Positions 41,473 through 51,207 of a stretch of 64,000 bases of DNA are shown piece after piece. Within the stretch, counting starts at the first letter, position 1; each line of letters begins with the position of its first letter. Both the position numbers and the translations under genes were made by a program. The DNA is from Chloroflexota bacterium (GTDB lineage Bacteria; Chloroflexota; Anaerolineae; UBA1429): the NCBI GenBank assembly GCA_012719135.1, contig JAAYAW010000073.1, positions 1-64,000 of the forward strand. Reading direction: 5' to 3'. The notes below the pieces were generated by a model. The model ran no database searches. It worked only from the letters and a program-made list of their open reading frames with translations, and had not been told where the DNA came from.

Positions 41473-44400
41473 CTAGGAGCTGATCTGGAGCGAGATGCTC
41501 TGGGAAACCCCCTGGTCTTCCATGGAGATGCCGTAGATCGTCTCGGCAGCCTCAATCGTGCGCCGGTTGTGGGTGATGACCACGTACTGAGTAGCTTCTG
41601 CCTGGCTGCGCAGTAGATCTCGAAAGCGCCCCACGTTCGACTCGTCCAGAGCGGCATCGACTTCATCAAGGAAGCAGAAGGGGACGGGATTCGCGCCCAG
41701 CAAGGCAAAGAGCAGCGCGACCGCCGTTAGCGCTCTCTCGCCACCGGAGAGAAGCGACAGGCGCTGAGCGTGTTTGCCAGGCGGATGAGCGATGATATCG
41801 ACCCCGGTCGTGGCCAGACTTGTGGGATCAGTGAGCACCAGGTGAGCCGTTCCTCCGCCGAATAGCTCCTCGAAAAAGCGGGCGAAACTCACGTCCACAC
41901 GCTCCACCGCAGCACCAAAGTCCCGCTCGATCACCTCATCCAGTTCTTCTATCACCTCCTGCAGAGAGGCGATGGCTCCACGCAGATCGGATATCTGGCT
42001 TTGTAGGAAAGTCTGCCTTTCCAGCAGCTTCTCATATTCCCTCGGAGCCTCGGGATTGATGCCGCCGACGCGTCGCAACCGGGCGCGCAACTGCCGAATC
42101 TCGTCACTCAGCCCTGAGGGCAGCGCGACGACTCGGGGCAGTTCGACGACGTTGTCGTCAAGGTTGAGCCGAAGCTGGTGCGCGTGTGCGTCCGGAAGGT
42201 CTATCGGCCCGAGAGATTCCTCGATCTCGATGCTGAGGCTGATCTGTTGATCCCTGGCGCGATCGCGTTCCAGAACGACCTGGTTGAACTCTGTCTCCGC
42301 CTCGTGTAGCCTCTCAAGGCTGTCCCCATGGAGCCTTACGGTGGATTGTTCCTCGCGTTCCAGCTCAGCACGCTGTCTGCGGAGGGGATCAATTCTTGAG
42401 CGGGCCTCCTCGATGCGCGCCTCCAGGGCCTGCAAGCGCTCCCAGCCCTCTGCCAGCAACGTTTCTACTTCTTTGAGACGCGCCTGCTGTTCCTCGCGGT
42501 GGCCGCGCCGCAAGGACAGCTGAGAGTCAACCTGGTCGACATTCCGCACATGGCTCTCAACGAGCGCGGCGACGCTCCGGTAGGTTCGCGCATTCACCTC
42601 AGCCTCTGTCTCGAGGGCGTTCAGCCTGTGGCGCGCCGGGCCGTCCTGAATGGCATCGCGTCGCCCGGTGATCTCCGAGAGGGAGGCCGCGAGATCTTCG
42701 CCCTGCCTGCTCAGTCGATCCATCGCGGCGGAAGCTGCCGTCTGACGCACCGCCAGCTGGGCGAGGTCCTCTGCAATCTGTGCCGCCCGCGAGTTCTGCC
42801 AGGAGGCTTCTCGTTCGGCACGGGCGAGCGCGTCCTCGTGCTTCTGGCGGGCTCGGCGCGCCATGTCGTTCTCGGCTCTCTGCTCGGCGATCTGCCTGGA
42901 GCGATCGCGAATTGCCGTCTGCAGGTCGGCGATCTGCAGCTGGTGAGCGGACACAGCCGCCGCCGCGTCATGCAGCCTGTCCTTTGCGGCCTGTACTCGC
43001 GCTGGCAACTCGCGCCATTCCCTTTCCTGAGCGAGGATCTGCGTCTGTACCTGCCGAGCCCCGCCGCTTACAGCGCCGCTTGGCTGCACCGTCTCCCCCT
43101 CCAGGGTCACGAGGAGACTGGCACCCGTACGTTCTCTGAGCAGGCGGCGCGCCGTGGCCAGATCCTGCGTCACCAGGATGTGGCCAAGGAGTAGGTCGTA
43201 CACAGGCGAGAACTCGGCGTTGTATCGCACGAGTTCGGACGCGACGCCGACCACGCCGGGGCGCGATACGTTCTGTAGCGGTGGGCGCACCTGGAGCGTA
43301 TCCAGCGGCAGGAAGGTAGCCCAACCAGCCTGGCGCTGCTTTAGCAAGGCAATGGCGGCTTCGGCATCCTCCCAGCGATCCGTCACGATGTTCTGAAGCC
43401 GCGTGCCCAGGGCGGATTGGATCGCTTGCTCGTACTCACGAGGTACGCGCATGAGGCTGGCGACAGTGCCGCGCACTCCTGTGAGCTCTTCCGAGGATCG
43501 CAGGACCAGGCGAACGCCCGGATGGTATTCGCTCATCTGATCTCGCTGCCTCTGGAGCGCGCGTTGGCGGCTGAGGAGTGCGTCGTGATGGCTGCGTGCT
43601 TCGCTGGCAGCTCTCTCGAGCGAGACTAGCTGCTCGCGCACAGCCAGAAGCGCCGTTTCTTCGTTCGTCTGCTGTTGCTCAAGCAGGGCGAGCTGTGCCT
43701 CCAGTTCGCTCTCACGAACGTCGAGCTCGGCGGCCTGACCGCGCAAGATCTCCAACTGGCGGACGGCACTCTCCGATCGGCTTCGAAGCTCTCCGCGTTC
43801 GGCTTCGAGCTCATGCTCTCGCTCGTCGAGCTGCTCGTTCTGAGCCTGGAGCTGCGCGGACTCGCGCTCGCGCGCCGCGATGCGGCGCTCGACCCCCTGC
43901 AGCTCGCCGGTCAGCCTGGCTCTCTCCGCATCGGCGGAGGCCAGCTCTTGCCTCAGCGTTTCGATTTCGCTCAGGCACCGTGACCGGCGATCACGGTGCT
44001 CAGCCAGATCCGCCCTGGCCCTTGCGACCTCTTCTTCGAGAATCTGGCGACGCGAGATCAAGGCCTCCTCTTCCTGCTGTGAGGCCGCGATCTGTTGGGC
44101 GTACAGCCGTTCGCGCTCTGAAGCGACGGCCAGATCTCGCCCCAGGCGCTCGCTTTCTTCCAGCAGCGCGGCGAGGCGATCGGTATGTGTCTTCTCCTGG
44201 GCCGTCAGGGTCGCGATCTGATCGCGTAGCGAATCTTGCTTTGCCTGAAGCTCACGGGTTTGGCTACGCAGAGCGTCCGCGTGATCACGGGCGGAATCTA
44301 CGCTTGCCTCGCCCTGGGCCACCTTTGCCTGGACGTTCTGCCACTGATAGCCATACCAGATGCGCTGGAGCTCTCTCAGATCCTGGAGGAGGAGCATATG

Positions 44401-45042
44401 CTCTTCGGCCCGCTCTGCCTGACGGCGCAGGGTGTGGGCACGCGGGCGCAACTCGTTGACGATGTCCTCAGCGCGCTCCAGGTTCCTTTGAGTCTCCTGG
44501 ATGCGACCGAGCGTCTCCTCGCGTCTGCGCAGTTGCGGTGCAATACCGGCAGCTTCCTCAAACAACGACCGACGCGCTTCGGGGGTCAGGGCCAGGGCGG
44601 CATCCACCAGTCCTTGGCCGATCACGACATAGTTGCTGGCCGTGAGGCCGGCTGCGCCAAGCAGGTCGGCGATCTCGCGATATCGAACGCGGCTACCATT
44701 CAGGAGGTACTCATTCTCCCCCGAGCGGTAGGCCCGCCGGCCGATGGTGACCTCGGTAAAGTCGATATCCAACCAGCGATCGGAGTTGTCCAGCGTGAGG
44801 GTGACTTCGGCCATGCCGAGGCGCGCGCGGCGGCGCGAGCCGGCGAAAATCATGTCCTCTGTGCGGCGGCCGCGAAGGTTGCTATAGCTCTGCTCGCCCA
44901 GCACCCACCGGACACCATCGGCAATGTTGCTCTTGCCGCTGCCATTGGGCCCGACGATGGCCGTAACACCCTCCGCGAACTCAAAGGTTGCGCGAGAGGC
45001 AAAGCTCTTGTAGCCGTACAGCTCCAAACGCTTTAGACGCAT
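41473..45042 (-). CDS. smc: Chromosome segregation protein SMC
   Basis: A 1189-residue SMC ATPase. The N-terminal head has Walker A GPNGSGKSNIADGVRWVLGEQ. Two long coiled coils (about 165-500 and 660-1010) flank a hinge (about 510-640, around GVRLVLRSSEELTGVRGTVASL). The C-terminal head has the signature LSGGERALTAVALLFALL and Walker B FCFLDEVDAALDESNVGRF. It organises and segregates the chromosome with ScpA/ScpB. The length is normal and the gene is intact. It is followed upstream by rnc on the same strand, the common rnc-smc order. Confidence 0.97.
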   Translation of the reverse strand: MRLKRLELYGYKSFASRATFEFAEGVTAIVGPNGSGKSNIADGVRWVLGEQSYSNLRGRRTEDMIFAGSRRRARLGMAEVTLTLDNSDRWLDIDFTEVTIGRRAYRSGENEYLLNGSRVRYREIADLLGAAGLTASNYVVIGQGLVDAALALTPEARRSLFEEAAGIAPQLRRREETLGRIQETQRNLERAEDIVNELRPRAHTLRRQAERAEEHMLLLQDLRELQRIWYGYQWQNVQAKVAQGEASVDSARDHADALRSQTRELQAKQDSLRDQIATLTAQEKTHTDRLAALLEESERLGRDLAVASERERLYAQQIAASQQEEEALISRRQILEEEVARARADLAEHRDRRSRCLSEIETLRQELASADAERARLTGELQGVERRIAARERESAQLQAQNEQLDEREHELEAERGELRSRSESAVRQLEILRGQAAELDVRESELEAQLALLEQQQTNEETALLAVREQLVSLERAASEARSHHDALLSRQRALQRQRDQMSEYHPGVRLVLRSSEELTGVRGTVASLMRVPREYEQAIQSALGTRLQNIVTDRWEDAEAAIALLKQRQAGWATFLPLDTLQVRPPLQNVSRPGVVGVASELVRYNAEFSPVYDLLLGHILVTQDLATARRLLRERTGASLLVTLEGETVQPSGAVSGGARQVQTQILAQEREWRELPARVQAAKDRLHDAAAAVSAHQLQIADLQTAIRDRSRQIAEQRAENDMARRARQKHEDALARAEREASWQNSRAAQIAEDLAQLAVRQTAASAAMDRLSRQGEDLAASLSEITGRRDAIQDGPARHRLNALETEAEVNARTYRSVAALVESHVRNVDQVDSQLSLRRGHREEQQARLKEVETLLAEGWERLQALEARIEEARSRIDPLRRQRAELEREEQSTVRLHGDSLERLHEAETEFNQVVLERDRARDQQISLSIEIEESLGPIDLPDAHAHQLRLNLDDNVVELPRVVALPSGLSDEIRQLRARLRRVGGINPEAPREYEKLLERQTFLQSQISDLRGAIASLQEVIEELDEVIERDFGAAVERVDVSFARFFEELFGGGTAHLVLTDPTSLATTGVDIIAHPPGKHAQRLSLLSGGERALTAVALLFALLGANPVPFCFLDEVDAALDESNVGRFRDLLRSQAEATQYVVITHNRRTIEAAETIYGISMEDQGVSQSISLQISS

Positions 45043-45111
45043 GTTCTCCTCAGAAGCGCCTTGCGGGTGCCACGGGTATACCTCCGATCATCCCTGCCAA
45101 AAGCATCACTG

Positions 45112-45852
45112 TCATAGCGAGCGCTCCACGATCGCTGCTCGGGCAGCGGCCTGTTCGGCGGCGCGCTTGCTGCGGCCGGTGCCCTCGCCCCAGATCTGTT
45201 CGCCGACGAGTACCTGCGCGACAAAGACGCGCTCATGATCTGGCCCGCGCTCGTCCACGATCTGGTATCTGGGCGTGATGCCGAGGTCAGATTGCGTCTG
45301 CTCCTGGAGGTATGTCTTGGCGTTCTTTATGGAACGCTGTTCCTCGATCTCCACCGCTAGACTCTCCAGGTGTTGACGCACCAACTGACGGGTCGGCTCG
45401 ATGCCCCGATCCAGGTAGAGAGCGCCAAAAAAGGCCTCCACTGCGGCACATAGGTTGGCCTCACGCAGGCGTCCCCCGCTGGCTTCCTCACCGCGTCCCA
45501 TGCGCAGGAACTGGCCAATGCTCCAGGCACTCCCCAGCCGTGCGAGGCTCTCTGAACGCACCACAAAGATGCGCAGGCTGGTGAGATCTCCCTCGCTCAC
45601 GTCGGGGTAGCGGCGGAAAAGCCACTCGGCGACGAGGAATCCCAGCACCGCATCTCCGAGGTACTCTAGACGTTCGTTGTCTGCAGTAACCGATCCCGGG
45701 TTCTCGTTTGCGAACGAACTGTGGGTGAGCGCCTCCTCCAGCAGGCTGGGATCGCGGAACGCAAAGCCGATGCGCTCCGAAAAGGCCTCGACAGTCGAGG
45801 CATCCTTCCGCGCGCCCTGGCCGGGCTGATCGCTCTGCACGTCAGCTCTCAT
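45112..45852 (-). CDS. rnc: Ribonuclease III
   Basis: A 246-residue dsRNA endonuclease that processes rRNA precursors. RNase III domain: EALTHSSFANENPG and the metal-binding NERLEYLGDAVLGFLVAEWLF, with the later VEAFFGALYLD. C-terminal dsRBD: NAKTYLQEQTQSDLGITPRYQIVDERGPDHERVF and KRAAEQAAARAAI. ATG 45852 (MRADVQSDQ) lies 11 bases inside aspS; the track GTG at 45873 overlaps it by 32 bases. I prefer the ATG, but either is possible. Confidence 0.94.
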   Translation of the reverse strand: MRADVQSDQPGQGARKDASTVEAFSERIGFAFRDPSLLEEALTHSSFANENPGSVTADNERLEYLGDAVLGFLVAEWLFRRYPDVSEGDLTSLRIFVVRSESLARLGSAWSIGQFLRMGRGEEASGGRLREANLCAAVEAFFGALYLDRGIEPTRQLVRQHLESLAVEIEEQRSIKNAKTYLQEQTQSDLGITPRYQIVDERGPDHERVFVAQVLVGEQIWGEGTGRSKRAAEQAAARAAIVERSL

Positions 45853-47605
45853 CGACTCGGATATGAAGCTCACCCAGTTGTTTTGTGGTTAGCTCCGAAG
45901 GGGCGTCTGTCATGAGGTCGACGGCACTCTGGCTCTTGGGGAAAGCCATCACCTCGCGGATGTTGGGCTCGCCGGCCAGCAGCATGACGAGCCGGGCCAT
46001 CCCCGCAGCGATGCCTCCATGTGGAGGGGCGCCGAACTCAAAGGCCTCCAGGAGATGGCCGAACTGCGACTGGGCGGCCTCTTGCGTCATGCCGATTGCC
46101 GCGAACAGGCGCTCCTGAATGGAGCGGCGATGGATCCGGATGCTTCCGCCCCCAATCTCGTAACCGTTGGCGACGATGTCGTACGCCTTAGCGCGCACCT
46201 CCGCGGGGGCGGTCTCCAGCATGGGCAGATCTTGATCCACGGGCGCGGTGAAGGGATGGTGGACGGCAGTAAAGCGCTGCTCCTCTTCGTTCCATTCCAG
46301 CAGCGGGAAATCGGTAATCCACGCAAAGGCCAGGATGTTATCATCCAGCAGAGATAGACGCCGGCCGAACTCCAGGCGAAGCTGCCCCAGTATCTGCGCG
46401 ACGACCTGTGGGCGATCGGCAGCGATGAGGATCAAGTCGCCTTCGCTGGCGCCACAGCGCGAGATGATGGACTGCATCTCCGAATCCGGCAGGACCTTGC
46501 CCAGGGAGGAGCGTACGCCATCCGGGCGGATCTGAACAGTAGCGAGCCCGCTGCCCCCCAGGTCCTTGGCCAACTGCACGAGCTCATCTATCTGTCGCCT
46601 GGAATAGCCTGCGCAGTCCGGGGCAACCAACGCTTTGACGAGACCGCCTGACCGGGCGGTGGCGCTAAAGACATCGAATTCGCTGTTGATGGCGAGGTCC
46701 GTGAGGTCAATGAGAGTGAGGCCAAAACGGAGATCTGGCTTGTCGCTTCCGTATTTAGCGATTGCATCAGCGTAGGACATGCGAGGGAAGGGGATCTCTG
46801 CGATCCGCTTACTGCAGACCGACGGCACCAGCGAGGTCAGGAGGTCCTCCATCAGGCCCATGACGTCTTCGCGATCGACAAAGGACATTTCCAGGTCCAG
46901 CTGAGTGAACTCGGGTTGCCGGTCCGATCGCTGATCCTCGTCGCGAAAACAACGCGCGATCTGAAAGTAGCGCTCGATACCGCTGACCATGAGCAGTTGC
47001 TTGAGCTGCTGAGGCGACTGAGGCAGAGCGTAGAACTTGCCGGGATGGATCCGGCTGGGGACCACATAGTCGCGGGCCCCCTCGGGTGTGCTCTTGAACA
47101 GAATCGGCGTCTCGATCTCGATAAAGTCGCGGGCAGATAAATAGGTGCGCATGAACTGAGCGACCTCATGATAGAGGACGAGATTCCGCTGCATGCGTGG
47201 GCGGCGGAGATCGAGATAGCGGTAACGGAGCCTGACGGCTTCGTCCACATCGCCTTCGCGATTGATGTGAAAGACGGGCAGTCGAGCCTCGTTAAGGATC
47301 TCGAGATGAGTCGCCAGGATCTCGATATCTCCAGTCGGCATGTCCGGGTTGCGCATACCATCCGGGCGGGGCATAACCTGGCCTGTCACGCGGATGACAT
47401 ACTCCAGATGTAGCTCCGTGGCCAGAGCGTGCGCGGCAGGGGATAGATCGGCGTTGAACACGACCTGAGTGATGCCAAAGCGGTCGCGCAGATCCACAAA
47501 GACCACGTTACCGTGGTCACGCCGGCGATGTACCCAACCCGCGAGCTCCACGGTGCTCCCGGCATCTGTCACGCGCAGCTGGCCGCAGTTGTGTGTCTTT
47601 AGCAT
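45842..47605 (-). CDS. aspS: Aspartyl-tRNA synthetase
   Basis: A 587-residue class II bacterial-type AspRS. The anticodon-binding OB domain is at the N-terminus (GWVHRRRDHGNVVFVDLRDRFGITQVVF). Motif 2 is RYFQIARCFRDEDQRSDRQPEFTQLDLEMSF. The GAD insertion domain lies in the middle. Motif 3 is in GGIAAGMARLVMLLAGEPNIREVMAFPKSQSAVD. FPKSQSA followed by DLM, rather than the usual FPKT..A.CL.., is a mild variant. GAGGAGAC precedes the ATG. It is the first gene of aspS-rnc-smc. Confidence 0.96.
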   Translation of the reverse strand: MLKTHNCGQLRVTDAGSTVELAGWVHRRRDHGNVVFVDLRDRFGITQVVFNADLSPAAHALATELHLEYVIRVTGQVMPRPDGMRNPDMPTGDIEILATHLEILNEARLPVFHINREGDVDEAVRLRYRYLDLRRPRMQRNLVLYHEVAQFMRTYLSARDFIEIETPILFKSTPEGARDYVVPSRIHPGKFYALPQSPQQLKQLLMVSGIERYFQIARCFRDEDQRSDRQPEFTQLDLEMSFVDREDVMGLMEDLLTSLVPSVCSKRIAEIPFPRMSYADAIAKYGSDKPDLRFGLTLIDLTDLAINSEFDVFSATARSGGLVKALVAPDCAGYSRRQIDELVQLAKDLGGSGLATVQIRPDGVRSSLGKVLPDSEMQSIISRCGASEGDLILIAADRPQVVAQILGQLRLEFGRRLSLLDDNILAFAWITDFPLLEWNEEEQRFTAVHHPFTAPVDQDLPMLETAPAEVRAKAYDIVANGYEIGGGSIRIHRRSIQERLFAAIGMTQEAAQSQFGHLLEAFEFGAPPHGGIAAGMARLVMLLAGEPNIREVMAFPKSQSAVDLMTDAPSELTTKQLGELHIRVDES

Positions 47606-47639
47606 GGCAGTCTCCTCAAGCCGATCGTCAGGCTATCGG

Positions 47640-47668
47640 ATTATAGGTGAGCGCGGTCACGACACAAA
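47640..47668 (-). promoter_or_regulatory. Promoter of aspS-rnc-smc
   Basis: On the minus strand TTTGTG, a 17-base spacer and TATAAT, 35 bases upstream of the aspS ATG. Confidence 0.6.
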
Positions 47669-47751
47669 ACCCAAAAGACACAGGCTGGAGCACTTGGCAA
47701 CTCGATCCTGCAGCGCTACGATGCCAGCGCATACTGGCAGGGGAGGGAAAC

Positions 47752-48990
47752 ATGAGCGAGCGCGGCTGCAGACCGGTCACGATCACAGATGTCCAGACCA
47801 TTCTTACGGCACCTGCGGGGATTCGGCTGGTGGTGGTGAAGGTGCTCACCAGCGAGCCCGGGCTGTACGGCCTGGGTTGTGCGACGTTCACTCAACGGGC
47901 TTTGGCGGTGGCGACAGCCATCGAATCCTACCTCAAGCCCTTTGCCATCGGGCGCGATGTGGACCGGATCGACGATCTGTACCAGGCTGCCCACGTGAGC
48001 TCGTACTGGAGAAGCGGGCCAGTGCTGAACAACGCGCTTTCGGGGCTGGATGAGGCGCTCTGGGACATCAAGGGCAAGCGGGCCAACATGCCCGTCTACC
48101 AGTTGCTCGGTGGAAAGGTCCGCGAGGCTGTCCCCGTATACGTGCATGCGTCCGGGCGGGATCCGATCGAGGTGGAAGATCGCGCACGGGCGTATCTGGA
48201 GCAGGGTTTCCGCTATGTGCGCTGCCAGATGGCGATCGCGGGGCTCACGACCTATGGAAGCCGAGGCGGTGCCACCGTTCAGGCGCTCGATCCAGCTCAA
48301 ACCCGCACGTGGGAGCCCGGGCCGTACGTGCGTGCGGTGCCCCGGCTGTTTGATCATCTCCGGTCGACGCTGGGCGATGACGTCGAGTTGCTGCATGATG
48401 TTCATGAGAGGATCCCGGCGAGCGATGGCCTGTGGCTTGCGCGGGCCCTCGAGGAACACCGCCTGTTCTTCCTCGAGGATCTCTTTGCGCCTGAGGATGT
48501 GGCGTACTTTGCTCTCGCGCGGCAGCAGACGGCGACTCCCCTGGCCATGGGCGAGCTGTTCGTTAACCCGGCAGAGTACGTGCCGCTGATCAAGGACCGT
48601 CTGATCGATTTTATCCGAGTCCATATCAGCGATATTGGCGGCTTTACTGTGGCGCGCAAGCTGGCCGCCTTTTGCGAGTACATGGGCGTGCGCACCGCCT
48701 GGCACGGGCCCGGGGATGTCTCCCCTGTGGGGCACGCGGCCAACATGCACCTGGATCTGGCCAGCCCGAACTTTGGCATCCAGGAGTTGGCTCTCATGGA
48801 CGATGCGGTGCGTGAGGTCTTCCCCGGGACCCCCGACGTGCACGATGGTGCCATGTGGGCCAATGACCTGCCAGGATGGGGAGTGGATATCGATGAGGCC
48901 CAAGCGGCGCGCTATCCGTTCAAGGAAGAACCCGGCAACGGCTACTGGCCCGAGATCCGGCGGCTGGATGGCACGGTAATCCGGCCGTAA
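47752..48990 (+). CDS. Enolase-superfamily sugar-acid dehydratase (mannonate dehydratase/RspA-like)
   Basis: A 412-residue member of the mannonate-dehydratase subgroup of the enolase superfamily. N-terminal capping domain: ITDVQTILTAPAGIRLVVVKVLTSEPGLYGLGCATF. Barrel: ALWDIKGKRANMPVYQLLGGK. Metal ligands are expected at the Asp of HDVHER (with the D-x-H pair), the Glu of FFLEDLFAPED and the Glu of AMGELF. The general HG dyad is in TAWHGPGDVSPVGHAANMHLDL. Likely substrates are D-mannonate or D-gluconate, but the subgroup includes low-activity enzymes. ATG 47752 has GGGGAGGG; the track start at 47647 overlaps the aspS promoter. Confidence 0.87.
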   Translation: MSERGCRPVTITDVQTILTAPAGIRLVVVKVLTSEPGLYGLGCATFTQRALAVATAIESYLKPFAIGRDVDRIDDLYQAAHVSSYWRSGPVLNNALSGLDEALWDIKGKRANMPVYQLLGGKVREAVPVYVHASGRDPIEVEDRARAYLEQGFRYVRCQMAIAGLTTYGSRGGATVQALDPAQTRTWEPGPYVRAVPRLFDHLRSTLGDDVELLHDVHERIPASDGLWLARALEEHRLFFLEDLFAPEDVAYFALARQQTATPLAMGELFVNPAEYVPLIKDRLIDFIRVHISDIGGFTVARKLAAFCEYMGVRTAWHGPGDVSPVGHAANMHLDLASPNFGIQELALMDDAVREVFPGTPDVHDGAMWANDLPGWGVDIDEAQAARYPFKEEPGNGYWPEIRRLDGTVIRP

Positions 48991-49015
48991 TCCACGCCGG
49001 CACGCGAACGACCCT

Positions 49016-49050
49016 GGAGGGGGAGCGAGAACGGCTCGCCCCCCCTCTCC
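49016..49050. terminator. Hairpin between the dehydratase and SMP-30 genes
   Basis: GGAGGGGGAGCGAG and CTCGCCCCCCCTCTCC pair with a small bulge around an AACGG loop, between two convergent genes. Confidence 0.55.
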
Positions 49051-49060
49051 CATGCGGCCA

Positions 49061-49900
49061 TCATGCCGGGATGCCTGGGATCGTGGTCCGCAGCCTGTAG
49101 ATCCCCGTTCTGGCCGTGATATAGAGCGTGCATCGATCGCTCCCGCCGAAAGCCAGGTTGGCGGGTTGCTCCGGGCCCCTCAGTATGCCGAGCAACTCGC
49201 GATCGGGCGTGTAGACCCAGATGCCCCCCGGGCCGGTGCACCACACGTTGCCATCCTGATCGACCTTCATGCCATCCGGGCTGCCGGCATCGGGCGAGGC
49301 CATCTCGGCCCATACCTCACCGCCTGCCAGCATGCCGTCCGGCTGGACGTCGAAAGCGCGGATGTGCCGCCGTTGCGAGTCGTCTACATACAGGATGGAT
49401 TCGTCCGGCGACAGGGCGAGCCCGTTGGGTCGCTGCATATCGGACACGAGCAGATGTAGATCCCCCGCAGGCGATAGGGCGTAGACGCCGTTATGCGGCA
49501 GCTCCCGCTCCGACTCCTGGATACCGTAGGGCGGATCGGTAAAGTACACGGTGCCATCGCTGCGCACAACCACGTCGTTGGGGCTATTGAGCCGGGCGTC
49601 GCCGTAGTGATCTGCCAGAGACGTGATAACCCCCGGTTGCCTCTCGATCGACACACGCCGGTTGCCGTGCTCGCAAGCGATCAGGCGTCCATTGCGGTCC
49701 CAGGTGAGGCCGTTGGAGTTGCCGCTTGGGTATCGCCAAACCCGCCGAACTCCTTCCGGCGAGAGGCTGTAAATCGTGCTGGCGGGAATATCGCTGAACA
49801 AGAGGTAGCCCTCGGGCGCCCACAACGGCCCCTCTGTGAACTGAAAGCCACCGGCTACCATCTCCCATTCGCTCGACACAACGATGGTCGCAAGCTGCAT
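49061..49900 (-). CDS. SMP-30/gluconolactonase family protein
   Basis: A 279-residue six-bladed beta-propeller lactonase. Seen: FTEGPLWAPEGYLLFSDIPASTIYSL with the metal-binding Glu, GNSNGLTWDRNGRLIACEHGNRRVS, RLNSPNDVVVRSDGTVYFTDPPYG with the Asn ligand, and RPNGLALSPDESILYVDDSQ with the Asp ligand. It hydrolyses sugar lactones (for example gluconolactone). It is encoded 15 bases after the Gfo/Idh gene on the same strand: oxidation of a sugar to a lactone followed by ring opening is the plausible joint role. Confidence 0.92.
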   Translation of the reverse strand: MQLATIVVSSEWEMVAGGFQFTEGPLWAPEGYLLFSDIPASTIYSLSPEGVRRVWRYPSGNSNGLTWDRNGRLIACEHGNRRVSIERQPGVITSLADHYGDARLNSPNDVVVRSDGTVYFTDPPYGIQESERELPHNGVYALSPAGDLHLLVSDMQRPNGLALSPDESILYVDDSQRRHIRAFDVQPDGMLAGGEVWAEMASPDAGSPDGMKVDQDGNVWCTGPGGIWVYTPDRELLGILRGPEQPANLAFGGSDRCTLYITARTGIYRLRTTIPGIPA

Positions 49901-49915
49901 GGTGCCTCCTTCTCT

Positions 49916-51085
49916 CTAGGCCAAGTCCGAAAGTGTGACAGGCTGCCCTTTCTCCGCGGACAACACGATAGCGGCCACCGTAAGGGACTGCTTCAGGCCA
50001 TCGACATGATTGGGGAGCGGACCGGGGCCCCTCCAGGATTCCGGATGGGGGTCACCGGCCAGGATGGCGTCCACAACGCTGTGAGTGAGCGCCATCGGAT
50101 CCCCAATGGGGTGGTCGTAGGCCTCCAGGGCCAGCGGCAACCGGTCTCCACACGCGGGGCCGTGAGGATCGCCAGGGGCGCCCCGGTCAACGACGCCGCG
50201 AAGGTGAGCTCCAGAGCGCGCGAGGAGCTGCTGATGAGCCAGGAGTTGCTCCATGGTCACCGTTGGTGAAAGGTTCGCTCGCCATCCGGATCGGGTCCCA
50301 AATCCGGGCAGCTTGTTGTAGATGAGAGTGCCCTCTGCACCAGAAAAGCTGAGATAGAACTCCACCAGCTCGTCCATGTGCCGAATCCATTCCGCTTTGA
50401 TGCGCACGCGGGCTCCGGTGTCGAGAAGCAGGTAGGCGTCATATAGGTCCGGCGTGTACCCCAACACTCTCTGCTGCTTGAGCGCATACACCTCTGTGAT
50501 CTCGGCGGGATGCAGATACCAGCGCACCAGATCGACCACATGGCTAAGCAGAAAGTGCGCAGGGGAGGAGGCGCCGGCCCAGTCACGTGATCGCGCTCCC
50601 CACAGCGCCGTGGGCACGCTGATATTGTCGTCAAGGCGGATATCGCCATACACGATCGGGCCGATCAGCCCCTCGCGGATCGTGTGGCAGGTAGCAATGT
50701 CCAGCGGAGCCGTGCGGTTGGCATAGTTCACATAAAGATGTACGCCAGAACGCTCTACGGCTTCGTGGATTGCCCGGGCATCTGTCAGGTTCGTGGCCAG
50801 GGGCTTTTCCTGCAGGATGTTGGGCACACCCGAGTCGATCGCGCAGAGGGTGGGCTGAAGGTGTTGGGCGTCCGGAGTCGCGACCACGACCAGGTCCGGC
50901 GCGTGGTGCGATAGCATCTCATCGACGCTGGAGAAGGCCTGAGCGCCCACCTGCATAGCCAGCGCTCTGGCGGCGTCGAGACGCAAATCGCAAATCGCCA
51001 CCACCGCAGCGTCCGTCCTTTTGCTGAGAGCCAGGGCGTGGGCAGTTCCAAGTATTCCAGCGCCAACCACACTGATCCAGAGCAT
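49916..51085 (-). CDS. Gfo/Idh/MocA family oxidoreductase
   Basis: A 389-residue NAD(P)-dependent sugar or cyclitol dehydrogenase. Rossmann fold: LWISVVGAGILGTAHALALSKR. The family motif EKP is kept in ILQEKPLATNLTDA. C-terminal alpha/beta substrate domain with LSHVVDLVRWYLHPAEITEVYALKQ. ATG 51085 (MLWISVVG) follows GGGGGGAGCC; the track start at 51178 adds 31 residues lacking family match. It is the first gene of a two-gene unit with the lactonase. The substrate is unknown. Confidence 0.9.
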   Translation of the reverse strand: MLWISVVGAGILGTAHALALSKRTDAAVVAICDLRLDAARALAMQVGAQAFSSVDEMLSHHAPDLVVVATPDAQHLQPTLCAIDSGVPNILQEKPLATNLTDARAIHEAVERSGVHLYVNYANRTAPLDIATCHTIREGLIGPIVYGDIRLDDNISVPTALWGARSRDWAGASSPAHFLLSHVVDLVRWYLHPAEITEVYALKQQRVLGYTPDLYDAYLLLDTGARVRIKAEWIRHMDELVEFYLSFSGAEGTLIYNKLPGFGTRSGWRANLSPTVTMEQLLAHQQLLARSGAHLRGVVDRGAPGDPHGPACGDRLPLALEAYDHPIGDPMALTHSVVDAILAGDPHPESWRGPGPLPNHVDGLKQSLTVAAIVLSAEKGQPVTLSDLA

Positions 51086-51185
51086 CGGCTCCCCCCGTAT
51101 GTCCTCGCGGTGGCTGCATTCTAGAGGCGCGCATAGATGCGTCAAGGGCTTTGGTGGGCGGCTCGCACTGGCCGGCAATTCGGGC

Positions 51186-51191
51186 TATAAT
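51186..51191 (+). promoter_or_regulatory. -10 element of the SNF2-SWIM pair
   Basis: TATAAT 16 bases upstream of ATG 51208; the -35 region (TCGCAC) is poor. The leader would be only about 10 nt. Confidence 0.45.
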
Positions 51192-51207
51192 AGGCCGCTT
51201 AGGATGT

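Noticed and set aside
47716-49053. 445-residue antisense ORF opposite the dehydratase
   Set aside because: Shadow ORF; the plus-strand frame has all enolase-superfamily motifs.
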